Positions 1 through 6,052 of a stretch of DNA of 30,359 nt are shown here, piece by piece. How positions within the stretch are numbered: the first letter of the stretch is position 1; every line of letters starts with the position of its first letter. Source of the DNA: JBHHYR01 sp046757585 (lineage in GTDB: Bacteria; Desulfobacterota; Binatia; HRBIN30); assembly GCA_046757585.1 (NCBI GenBank), contig JBHHYR010000025.1, positions 1-30,359 of the forward strand, read 5' to 3'. Both the position numbers and the translations under genes were made by a program. The notes under the pieces were generated by a model, which saw only the letters and a program-made list of their open reading frames with translations, ran no database searches and had not been told where the DNA came from.

Positions 1-359
1 GATATCCCTCATTCCAGCTTCCGAGATGCCCAACCGCTGGGCCAGCGCCGAGGGGTGACGCCGTCCGGCGCGCCTGTGCCGTGCGCTATGGCCGGCCGCG
101 AGCGCAGGTGGAAGCCGAGCTGCTCCGAGTCGTGAACGGCGAGGGCGACGGCGTACGACGGCCGCCGGCCTGAAATCGGCAGCTTCAACGATGACGACGG
201 CGCCGCGGTGAAGCGACGTCCCACCAGCATTCCGTGAGGCGGCCCCGGGTGCGGGGCCTAGCGGAGCGCTGTGCGAGCCGTATCCTGCCGTTGGGGCGCC
301 GCTGTCGGCGTCCTCGATCGGGAGGTTGCGGGAGAAGCGGGTGTACCGTTCACCAGCAA
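1..359. other. Left edge, no supported gene
   Basis: I see no gene I can defend in this stretch. A 73-codon open frame on the minus strand (9-230) resembles no family I know and has low-complexity Arg/Ser/Pro composition, as expected of a high-G+C shadow. A different minus-strand frame near position 1 to 50 reads LAQRLGISEAGMRDI, which looks faintly like a helix-turn-helix segment running off the window edge. It has no sensible upstream coding sequence in the same frame, so it may be chance or the remains of a decayed gene. Confidence 0.4.
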
Positions 360-695
360 TCAACGTTTTTTCGCTCTGTGTGTTTCTCCGAGAAGCTGAG
401 GAACGTCCTGGGCGCGGTGGAAAATCCGGACAATTTGAACGCTTCGCCGCGTCACGCGGTAGAAAATGAGGGAGTTGCGAAACCCAGGGACCGGCCACAC
501 CCGGAGGCCTGCGAGCTTCTTGTTCTCGAACGCGCGCTGAACCCCCATCTCCCGCATTTCGAGGAGCCGCTCGAAGGCTCGCTCGACCGCGAGCAGGTAG
601 CGGCGCGCGGCCGGCGGGTGCTCCGCGGCAATGTATTCCACCTGGTCGGCGAGGTCGGGCTCAGCGGCGCGTTTTCGGACGAGCCGCTTTCCCAT
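360..695 (-). CDS. ParE/RelE-superfamily toxin of a type II toxin-antitoxin pair
   Basis: The 111-residue product fits the length and fold pattern of ParE/RelE toxins. An N-terminal helical pair (AAEPDLADQVEYIAAEHPPA, then a long amphipathic helix to about residue 50) is followed by beta strands with the typical LRVWPVPGFRNSLIFYRV stretch and ending QIVRIFHRAQD. ParE members poison DNA gyrase and RelE members cleave mRNA; the sequence alone does not decide which applies, although the FxxSLIFYR pattern and the ParD-like partner favour ParE. Its ATG at 695 lies inside the 3' end of the antitoxin gene, giving a 35-base overlap, so the two are almost certainly cotranscribed and probably translationally coupled. 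It is highly basic at both ends (ending HRAKKR). Confidence 0.85.
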   Translation of the reverse strand: MGKRLVRKRAAEPDLADQVEYIAAEHPPAARRYLLAVERAFERLLEMREMGVQRAFENKKLAGLRVWPVPGFRNSLIFYRVTRRSVQIVRIFHRAQDVPQLLGETHRAKKR

Positions 696-951
696 TCCGC
701 TTACGCTCCGCCTCTAGCTCGTCCACCCGCGCATGAAGCCGCTTGAAAAGGCCCTTCACGTCGCCCACGGCGTTCCCGCTTTTCAGGCCCTCAAGAAGGA
801 GTCTCTCGAGTTCTCGCGCCGATTCTTCGTCCCGGTCTTTCCGGATGAGGTGGCGGACGTACTCGGTCGGGGTCCCAAACCCCCCCTTCTTCGTCCGCTT
901 ATCGACGAATTCCCGGAGGTCCTTCGGCATGTTCACGTTCAACGAGGCCAT
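661..951 (-). CDS. ParD-like ribbon-helix-helix antitoxin
   Basis: The 96-residue product begins MASLNVNMPKDLREFVDKRT, matching the N-terminal ribbon-helix-helix DNA-binding unit of ParD antitoxins (beta strand SLNVNMP, then helices with the GTPTEYVRHLIR pattern). The C-terminal half is charged and helical and would wrap the toxin. The gene precedes and overlaps the ParE-like gene, the usual order for this family. I chose the ATG at 951 because the protein then starts exactly at the family's usual N-terminus; an in-frame GTG at 966 would add five residues (MRPWH). ParD proteins usually repress their own operon, and a short palindrome lies 25-38 bases upstream. Confidence 0.85.
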   Translation of the reverse strand: MASLNVNMPKDLREFVDKRTKKGGFGTPTEYVRHLIRKDRDEESARELERLLLEGLKSGNAVGDVKGLFKRLHARVDELEAERKRNGKAARPKTRR

Positions 952-975
952 ATGCCATGGTCTCACGGCTAGGCG

Positions 976-989
976 AATGTTGTCAATAT
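976..989. promoter_or_regulatory. Imperfect palindrome upstream of parDE, possible autoregulatory operator
   Basis: The sequence AATGTTGTCAATAT is symmetrical about base 983 with arms ATnTTG and CAAnAT. It sits 25-38 bases upstream of the antitoxin start, where ribbon-helix-helix antitoxins normally bind. On the minus strand it also contains TTGACA, which could be a -35 box, but I found no convincing -10 at the matching distance. Operator function is inference. Confidence 0.35.
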
Positions 990-1168
990 CCGCCCAGATG
1001 AGCAGGTGAGCCGGCCCTCTGCTTGTGACCTTGGCCCGGAACCCCTGCTAATGGACCCCGGGAGCCTAACTGACCGCTTCTTAGCTACGTCCTTAACCTT
1101 CCCCACCTCCGAAAGGACGCTTCCTCGGACTTTCGCCGAACTTTTCCGGACAATTTCCGTCCATCCGT

Positions 1169-1337
1169 CTAGCAGTCCGTTGGAAAACAGGCGCCGTAGC
1201 GAGGGCGAGCGATTTTCCGTCAGATCAAGGCGCCGAACCGGAGGCAAATCCGATGATTTTGTTGAGGATTCGGCAACGCAGAGCTGGCGGAAAATAGCCG
1301 CCCGCAGTAGGAGTCCTGTTTTTCAACGGGCTGCTAG
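1169..1337. mobile_element. Palindromic miniature (MITE-like) element with 23-nt terminal inverted repeats
   Basis: The left end (1169-1191) is CTAGCAGTCCGTTGGAAAAC followed by AGG. The reverse complement of the right end (1315-1337) matches it at 21 of 23 positions. The symmetry continues inward: ATTTTCCGTCAGATC at 1212-1226 pairs imperfectly with GAGCTGGCGGAAAAT at 1281-1295, so most of the 169 bp could fold as a cruciform. It encodes no protein. Both ends begin with CTAG, which could be a 4-bp target duplication like the YTAR sites used by IS5-group transposases, so a nonautonomous element mobilised in trans is a reasonable inference. No other copy is seen in this window. The remainder of the gene-free stretch 967-1356 shows nothing else recognisable. 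Confidence 0.6.
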
Positions 1338-1356
1338 CCAAGCCCTTGAAGAAGAA

Positions 1357-1429
1357 TGGGCAGGGAGTGAATCGAACACTCGACACAGGGATTTTCAGTC
1401 CCTTGCTCTACCGACTGAGCTACCTGCCC
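1357..1429 (-). tRNA. tRNA-Phe (anticodon GAA)
   Basis: Read on the minus strand, 73 bases fold into a complete cloverleaf: a 7-bp acceptor stem GGGCAGG/CCTGCCC, D arm GCTC-AGTCGGTA-GAGC, anticodon stem AGGGA/TCCCT with loop CTGAAAA (anticodon GAA), a five-base variable loop, T arm GAGTG-TTCGATT-CACTC, and discriminator A. The CCA tail is not encoded, since the next bases are TTC. A palindromic miniature element ends 19 bases beyond its 3' end. Confidence 0.97.
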
Positions 1430-1622
1430 GTACCTGGGGTTTTCGCTGCTCGTGCTAGCATCGCGCAGCGCTCGCGGCGCAACCGTCTGCACCCGCTCCA
1501 CAGTCGACCGATCCCGACCTTATGATGTTCGCACCGCTGTGCGCCGACAATCGGGCGGCACGTTACCAGGAAACCCCGCAGCTCGGCAAGGCCGGCACGC
1601 CGAACAGGGTGTCGGGCCGCCA

Positions 1623-1651
1623 TTGACACCGGGGGCGGTCCGGGGTATAAG
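1623..1651 (+). promoter_or_regulatory. Strong sigma70-type promoter for the zinc-ribbon genes
   Basis: TTGACA at 1623-1628 is separated by exactly 17 bases from TATAAG at 1646-1651. This is the best match to a housekeeping promoter that I saw in the window. Predicted initiation is near 1658, giving a leader of about 110 bases before the ATG at 1769. The surrounding gene-free stretch 1430-1768 otherwise holds only the hairpin and T-tract described separately. Confidence 0.65.
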
Positions 1652-1674
1652 ACCCGCATCCGGTCAGCATCTTC

Positions 1675-1695
1675 GCGGCTCGGCCGGCTTTTTTT
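1675..1695 (+). terminator. Leader hairpin with T7 tract, possible attenuator
   Basis: CGGC (1676-1679) and GCCG (1683-1686) form a short stem with loop TCG, extendable by one G-C pair across a bulge. It is followed at once by seven T residues (1689-1695). It lies only about 20-40 bases after the predicted start of transcription and before the first gene, so it could end transcription early. The stem is short, so this is tentative. Confidence 0.35.
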
Positions 1696-1768
1696 GTGAG
1701 CTTGATGAAGCAGCGGGCTGCGCGGCGTATCGTGCAGATTACCAAGGGGTGGCAAGGAGAGCGACGTC

Positions 1769-1939
1769 ATGGCGGAGAAGAAGGCAAAAACGGCGGAAAA
1801 ATCCCGCGCGGGACAGACAAAGCACTTGTGTCCCAGCTGCGGTACGGAGAGCCGCGTGCACTATTTCACCGGGTTCGGGCGCAAAGGGTTCTTCTGGGTC
1901 TGCGAGAAGAACTGCGGGTACACGGCGCGGACACGCTAA
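1769..1939 (+). CDS. 56-residue zinc-ribbon protein, function unknown
   Basis: This small gene has a good ribosome site (AAGGAG at 1754-1759, nine bases before the ATG) and ends TAA. The product has a Lys/Ala-rich basic start followed by a compact zinc ribbon: CPSC at residues 21-24 and C45, C49 near the end (CEKNCGY), with an aromatic centre HYFTGFGRKGFFWVC. Such single-ribbon proteins may bind nucleic acid or act as small subunits, but I recognise no named family. Only 15 bases separate it from the next gene, which also encodes a small Cys-rich protein, so the two form a likely operon behind the promoter at 1623. Confidence 0.75.
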   Translation: MAEKKAKTAEKSRAGQTKHLCPSCGTESRVHYFTGFGRKGFFWVCEKNCGYTARTR

Positions 1940-1954
1940 GCACGCGGAGGCCTC

Positions 1955-2308
1955 ATGCGACGGAAAACGAAGAAAAACAAGTCCAAAAAGGGGCTGCATA
2001 TCTTCGAGGATGACGCCGGCGCTGATGTCGAAGAGGAAGGCGATCTTCCGAAGGACGAAGCAGGACGCCGCAAGATCAAACGGCAGTACGAAAATCTCCT
2101 GAGCATCCGGGTCGAAAAGCTCAAGGGACGTATCCTCAATCGCGAGCGCATCAACAAGACCATCGAAGGCATCTACTTCATCTGCGCCCAGTGCAAGAAG
2201 GTCTGCCACAACATGGACGAGGGCCTCGTGGAGGACCCGAATAACGTCCACAATGTGTGCGCTGCCTGCGCCAAGCCGAAGGGGAAAGGCAAGCAGGCAG
2301 CCGCGTAA
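1955..2308 (+). CDS. 117-residue charged protein with C-terminal cysteine knuckle, function unknown
   Basis: GGAGG at 1946-1950 lies four bases before the ATG. The N-terminal 70 residues are highly charged: a lysine-rich start, then an acidic patch near residues 19-35, then a probable helix with many Lys/Arg. The C-terminal part carries C77, C80 and C84 followed by C102 and C105 (VCAAC), consistent with one bound zinc. I do not recognise the family. Pairing with the preceding zinc-ribbon gene suggests related roles, perhaps nucleic-acid binding, but that is inference. It converges on the pseudouridine synthase gene across 56 bases in which I see no clear terminator. Confidence 0.75.
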   Translation: MRRKTKKNKSKKGLHIFEDDAGADVEEEGDLPKDEAGRRKIKRQYENLLSIRVEKLKGRILNRERINKTIEGIYFICAQCKKVCHNMDEGLVEDPNNVHNVCAACAKPKGKGKQAAA

Positions 2309-2364
2309 CGCACCATCACGCCCCACACAAGTCTGAGCAGAGGCCGCCCGCGGTGCGGTGGTCG

Positions 2365-3330
2365 TCACAGGCCGGGTGGCTGCCTGCGTAGCGGCTGTGG
2401 CCCTGCGTCTTTGCGCAACGCGTTCAGGAAGGCAGCGAAGTCTGCCGGCAGTAGACTGCTGATGATGGTCGGTGTGCCCGTGATAGGATGGGTGAAGCGG
2501 AGCCGAACAGCGTGCAGCAGGTGACGGCGTGGCCCGGGCGCTGCAGCGCACCCGCCGTAGAGGCTGTCCCCGACCAGCGGGTGTCCGATGAACGCCAGGT
2601 GCACGCGGACCTGATGCATGCCCCCGGTGGCGATCCGGACGGCCAGTACGGTGTGATTGCCAATGTGTTCGACGGGACGGTAGTCAGTGATCGCCAGGCG
2701 AGCGTGCGGCGCCGACTGCTTCCCTGAACAGACGATCATCCTGCGCCGATTGCGCCGGTCGTGCACGATCGGCGCGCAGATCCTGCCTGGCCTCGGGACG
2801 CTTCCGTGAACCAGCGCCACGTAGTCCTTCGTCACGTGATGGGTGGCGAATTGCTGGCGCAAACTCCGGTAGGCCGCCCGAGCCCGGGTAGCGAGCAGGA
2901 CCCCGGAGGTGTCCGTATCGAGCCGGTGCACAATGCCGGCCTCCCGGTCACTCTTTCCCACTGCGGCGACTTCAGGGTAGTGCGCCAGCAGAAAGTTGGC
3001 GGCAGTCCCGGTTTCATCCGCCCGGAGCGCGTGAGACGGCGTCCCCGCCGGCTTGTCGATGGCGATCAGTGCCGCGTCTTCGTACAACACCTTTATGACC
3101 AGGGTCGGATTCGGCTGCAGCCGCCGTTCCTCCACCAGCTCGTTTGGGAACTCGATGACATCACCCCCAACGACAGGCTGCCCCTTGCGCGCCCGCCGGC
3201 CGTTGATCCGTACGGTGCCCGCAGCGATCGCCCGCTGCGCGCTCCGCCGGGAGCAGTTCGGAAGCTGTTGCGCGAGGAAGACGTCCAGCCGAGCCGGTGG
3301 GTCGCCAGGCACAACGGTCAGCGAGGACAC
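2365..3330 (-). CDS. RluA/RluD-family 23S rRNA (or tRNA) pseudouridine synthase
   Basis: The 321-residue product isomerises uridine to pseudouridine in RNA. An S4-type RNA-binding domain occupies about residues 12-60 (RLDVFLAQQLP, RSAQRAIAAGTVRING). The catalytic domain follows, with HRLDTDTSG at 135-143 (D138 is the family's catalytic aspartate) and the late motif GGMHQVRVHLAFIGHPLVGD with SLYGG. Length and domain order fit RluD-like enzymes, though the exact uridine target cannot be read from sequence. The start is a GTG three bases after the stop of the upstream gene, with no clear ribosome site, so coupled translation is likely. An in-frame GTG at 3312 is an alternative start. Confidence 0.92.
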   Translation of the reverse strand: MSSLTVVPGDPPARLDVFLAQQLPNCSRRSAQRAIAAGTVRINGRRARKGQPVVGGDVIEFPNELVEERRLQPNPTLVIKVLYEDAALIAIDKPAGTPSHALRADETGTAANFLLAHYPEVAAVGKSDREAGIVHRLDTDTSGVLLATRARAAYRSLRQQFATHHVTKDYVALVHGSVPRPGRICAPIVHDRRNRRRMIVCSGKQSAPHARLAITDYRPVEHIGNHTVLAVRIATGGMHQVRVHLAFIGHPLVGDSLYGGCAAAPGPRRHLLHAVRLRFTHPITGTPTIISSLLPADFAAFLNALRKDAGPQPLRRQPPGL

Positions 3331-3333
3331 GGC

Positions 3334-3891
3334 TCAGTTGTTCGACACGCCCGTCCGTACCCACCCTTCCATTTGCCGCAGGAAGTCAGCGAACGGGTCG
3401 TGCCCAGGGGCCGGCGCGAAGTAGGCCTTGCGCAGGTAATCCAGGGCGCCGGAGTAGAACTCGAATTTCTTGGAGAGGTCCTGGAAGAGCAGAAAGCCGG
3501 TGCGGTACAAGGCCAGGTCGAGCTCCGAAACGGTCCAGTACGACCGGCTCCCTTCGGCCAGGTAATAGTCGAGGTAGCCGCCGCGCGTGACGTGGCCGCG
3601 AAACATGCCGCTCATGAACAGGGTGTAGTCGCCGACGTACTTGCGGACCTCGCGCTCCCACTCGATCCGCGGGCGTTGCAGCGGCGTGCCTATCATCTCC
3701 GCCAGGATCTCCACCACGCTGTCGATCGACTTGCCTTCAAGGGAGCGCAGGCGGTACAGATGGTCGGCACGAGCAAACCCTGCCAGCACGTCGCTCACGT
3801 ACTCGATGACCTCACGTTCCCGTAAGCCCAACTCAGAGAACGCACGCCGCACCATCGGAACGAAGAACTGTTTCAAACGATCAGCACCCAT
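3334..3891 (-). CDS. Conserved-looking hypothetical protein, 185 residues
   Basis: I do not recognise this protein. It is mostly alpha-helical in appearance, soluble and rich in aromatic residues (YLDYYLAEGSRSYW, KKFEFYSGALDYLRKAYF), with no signal peptide, membrane segment or obvious catalytic motif. The open frame extends upstream, but I chose the ATG at 3891 because anything longer would run through the divergent PLP-enzyme gene. TATAAT lies directly upstream on the minus strand (3898-3903), too close to the start for a normal leader unless the message is nearly leaderless. It is followed three bases later by the pseudouridine synthase gene, a likely two-gene operon. Confidence 0.7.
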   Translation of the reverse strand: MGADRLKQFFVPMVRRAFSELGLREREVIEYVSDVLAGFARADHLYRLRSLEGKSIDSVVEILAEMIGTPLQRPRIEWEREVRKYVGDYTLFMSGMFRGHVTRGGYLDYYLAEGSRSYWTVSELDLALYRTGFLLFQDLSKKFEFYSGALDYLRKAYFAPAPGHDPFADFLRQMEGWVRTGVSNN

Positions 3892-3919
3892 AGCACGATC
3901 ATTATAGGGAGGAGGCCAA

Positions 3920-5059
3920 ATGGCGGCAATGGACTGGCACCGCTGGCGCACGGAGTTTCCGATCACGGCGCGCCTGACACACTTCAACCATGCCGGCGTG
4001 TCGCCCGTCTCCCGCCGCGTCGTGGACGCCGTGAACGCCTTCGTCACCGAGGCCACGGTGGTGGACGCGGCGGCGCAGCGACGGTGGACGGCCCGCAGCG
4101 ACGCCGTCCGTGCGAGCTTCGCATGCCTGGTGGGTGCGCAGGCCGAGGAGATCGCCTTTGTGAAGAATACCTCGGAAGGGCTCTCCCTCGTGGCAGCCGG
4201 CTTGCGTTGGCAGCCGGGGGACAACGTGATCGCGGTCGATGGTGAGTATCCCTCGAATGTGTATCCGTGGTTCGGCCTCCGCCGTGTGGGCGTTGCGACG
4301 CGGCTGGTCCGGCCGGTGCAGGGGCGTGTGCGCGTGGAAGACGTTCGGGCGCTCGCTGACGAACGCACGCGGCTGGTGTCGGTGAGCTTCGTGGACTGGA
4401 ACACGGGAGCACGCACGGACTTGCGTCCCATCGGTGAGTTTTGTCGCGAGCGCAGTGCGATCTTCTGCGTCGACGGGATTCAAGGCGTCGGGGCGCTACG
4501 GCTCGATGTGGAACGCGAAGGCATCGATTGCCTGGCAGTGGGCGGCCACAAATGGTTGCTGGCTCCCGAGGGCTGTGGCTGCCTCTTCGTCTCCCGCCGG
4601 GTCGTGGATCGCCTCGACTCCGTTCTCCTAGGGTGGAAGAGCGTCACCGATGCCGATACGTACCTGCCGTATCATTTCGATCCACGGCCCGATGCAGCGA
4701 AGTTCGAACCGGGCAGCCCGCCGGTGCTGGGTATTTACGCGCTGGGAGCTGCCCTCGATCTGCTGCTCGAAGTGGGTCCGGAACGCGTCGAGCGCCGGCT
4801 GGTTGCTCTAACTGACAGACTCGCCGCCGGGCTGCAAAGCCGGGGGGCGCAGATTCTGAGTCCCTGGGGCGCCGGTGAGCGCTCGGGAATCGTGGTGTTC
4901 CGCCTGGGCGACGATCCACAACGCCTGTGCGGCGAGCTGATTCGGGAGGGTCTCATCGTGCGCGTGCGCAGCGGCGGCATCCGTGTTGCCCCACATTTCT
5001 ACAACAACGAGGACGACATCGACCGCCTCCTGGCCGCGTTGGATCGGTTGCGCCAGTAA
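3920..5059 (+). CDS. PLP-dependent class V aminotransferase-like enzyme
   Basis: The 379-residue product belongs to the aminotransferase class V (fold-type I) group that includes cysteine desulfurases, isopenicillin-N epimerase and kynureninase-like enzymes. Cofactor signatures are clear: the Schiff-base lysine K211 in AVGGHKWLL, D185 and Q188 in FCVDGIQGVG, and an NTSEGLSL phosphate-binding loop at 83-90. The C-terminal region reads VRSGGIRVAPHFYNNEDDI and lacks the active-site cysteine loop of SufS/IscS, so a cysteine desulfurase is unlikely. An epimerase, lyase or decarboxylase-type activity fits better, but the substrate is unknown. A strong purine-rich ribosome site (GGGAGGAGG, 3907-3915) precedes the ATG. 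It is transcribed divergently from the unknown gene across only 28 bases. Confidence 0.88.
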   Translation: MAAMDWHRWRTEFPITARLTHFNHAGVSPVSRRVVDAVNAFVTEATVVDAAAQRRWTARSDAVRASFACLVGAQAEEIAFVKNTSEGLSLVAAGLRWQPGDNVIAVDGEYPSNVYPWFGLRRVGVATRLVRPVQGRVRVEDVRALADERTRLVSVSFVDWNTGARTDLRPIGEFCRERSAIFCVDGIQGVGALRLDVEREGIDCLAVGGHKWLLAPEGCGCLFVSRRVVDRLDSVLLGWKSVTDADTYLPYHFDPRPDAAKFEPGSPPVLGIYALGAALDLLLEVGPERVERRLVALTDRLAAGLQSRGAQILSPWGAGERSGIVVFRLGDDPQRLCGELIREGLIVRVRSGGIRVAPHFYNNEDDIDRLLAALDRLRQ

Positions 5060-5079
5060 AGAGGAGCGCGGCGACGTTT

Positions 5080-5093
5080 CCGGCCGTGGCCGG
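5080..5093. terminator. Palindrome between convergent genes, possible terminator
   Basis: CCGGCC, GT, GGCCGG forms a perfect GC-rich inverted repeat in the 73-base gap between two convergent stop codons. No T-tract follows on either strand, so a classical rho-independent terminator is not shown; the position is the main argument. Confidence 0.25.
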
Positions 5094-5132
5094 GGAGAGG
5101 CGTGAGCGAACAGGTCCGCCGAGCCGTCGTTG

Positions 5133-5957
5133 TCAGCACAGCGGCGCGCTGAGGTTTTCCGCCAGCAGATGGTAGATCTTCGAAGAGAACAACAGCGCAT
5201 TGTGTCCGACGCCGCTGACGCTCACGGTGAAGGCCCCGGGGTACTCGGCGTTCTCGGGTGGCAGGACTATCGCATCGAACGCGGACCGGATGGCAATGAC
5301 ATCGAACTGCTGCCGCACACGATCGGCAGCGTTCAGCGTGTGCAGCAGAGCCGACCCCGGCGCGAGGCGCGCCCGAGCCGCGGGAAGCAGGCGTGCCAAC
5401 TCGGAACCCTGATGCGGGGTGCCGAGTGTCACGATGCGCCGAACGTGCGGTGCGGGAGAGTGTTGCAGATAGTAGCGCAGGACGAGCCCCCCCAGGCTGT
5501 GGCCGACGAGGGCGACGGGACAGTCTGGCGCTGCCCGTGCGAGCCGGTCGACCGCCGGGCCCAACCGTGCAGCGGCGGCGCCCACGTCGGCGGCGAGCGA
5601 CCGGTAGTCGAAGCAGCCCACGGGACTCCAGCCGTCGCGCACCAGGCGGTGTTGCAGGAGCCAGAGGCTGCCGCGGTTCAGTCCCCACCCGTGGAGCAGC
5701 ATCAGCGGCCCGCGGTGGCCCGCGCCGCTGCGACAGCGTGGGAGGACCCAACCGATCGGAATCAGCAGGATGACGGCGGCGGTGGCCGCACATTCTTGGG
5801 TGAACGCCCACACGGCGTCGGCGATGCCGAGCGCGTCCCCCGTGCCCGAACTCGCCCCGGACCGGTATTGTCTGACGGCGCGCCACAGGTACAGGCTGGC
5901 GTTCAGCAGGACGACCGCGCCGCCGAGCCCGAGCGTGACAGACCAGAGCAGGCGCAC
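5133..5957 (-). CDS. Membrane-anchored alpha/beta-hydrolase (lipase/esterase-like)
   Basis: The 274-residue product has two probable N-terminal membrane segments (about residues 4-25 and 55-73) followed by a compact alpha/beta-hydrolase domain. Visible elements are the oxyanion region LLHGWG (88-92), the nucleophile elbow VGHSLGG with S154, a candidate acid D228, and a candidate histidine H252 in GVGHNALL. LGTPHQGSELA at 178-188 is typical of lipases of the PGAP1/triacylglycerol-lipase kind. Substrate is unknown; membrane attachment and the adjacent phospholipid-synthesis gene make a lipid ester plausible. The start is GTG at 5957, with AAGG seven bases upstream. The gene is divergent from plsB. 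Confidence 0.82.
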   Translation of the reverse strand: MRLLWSVTLGLGGAVVLLNASLYLWRAVRQYRSGASSGTGDALGIADAVWAFTQECAATAAVILLIPIGWVLPRCRSGAGHRGPLMLLHGWGLNRGSLWLLQHRLVRDGWSPVGCFDYRSLAADVGAAAARLGPAVDRLARAAPDCPVALVGHSLGGLVLRYYLQHSPAPHVRRIVTLGTPHQGSELARLLPAARARLAPGSALLHTLNAADRVRQQFDVIAIRSAFDAIVLPPENAEYPGAFTVSVSGVGHNALLFSSKIYHLLAENLSAPLC

Positions 5958-6052
5958 GTCGCAGCCTTAGCGCACCGGCATACCCGGCGCAAAGGTCGTC
6001 ACCGTGGGCGGTACGGCCCCGATGTGATATGCGCAGTAGCGGAGCGAGTGTG

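Noticed and set aside
1006..1458. A 150-codon plus-strand frame
   Set aside because: It runs through the inverted-repeat element and antisense through the tRNA-Phe gene.
2761..3825. A 354-codon plus-strand frame across the pseudouridine synthase and its neighbour
   Set aside because: The minus-strand genes have clear motifs and starts; the plus frame is Arg/Pro-rich shadow sequence.
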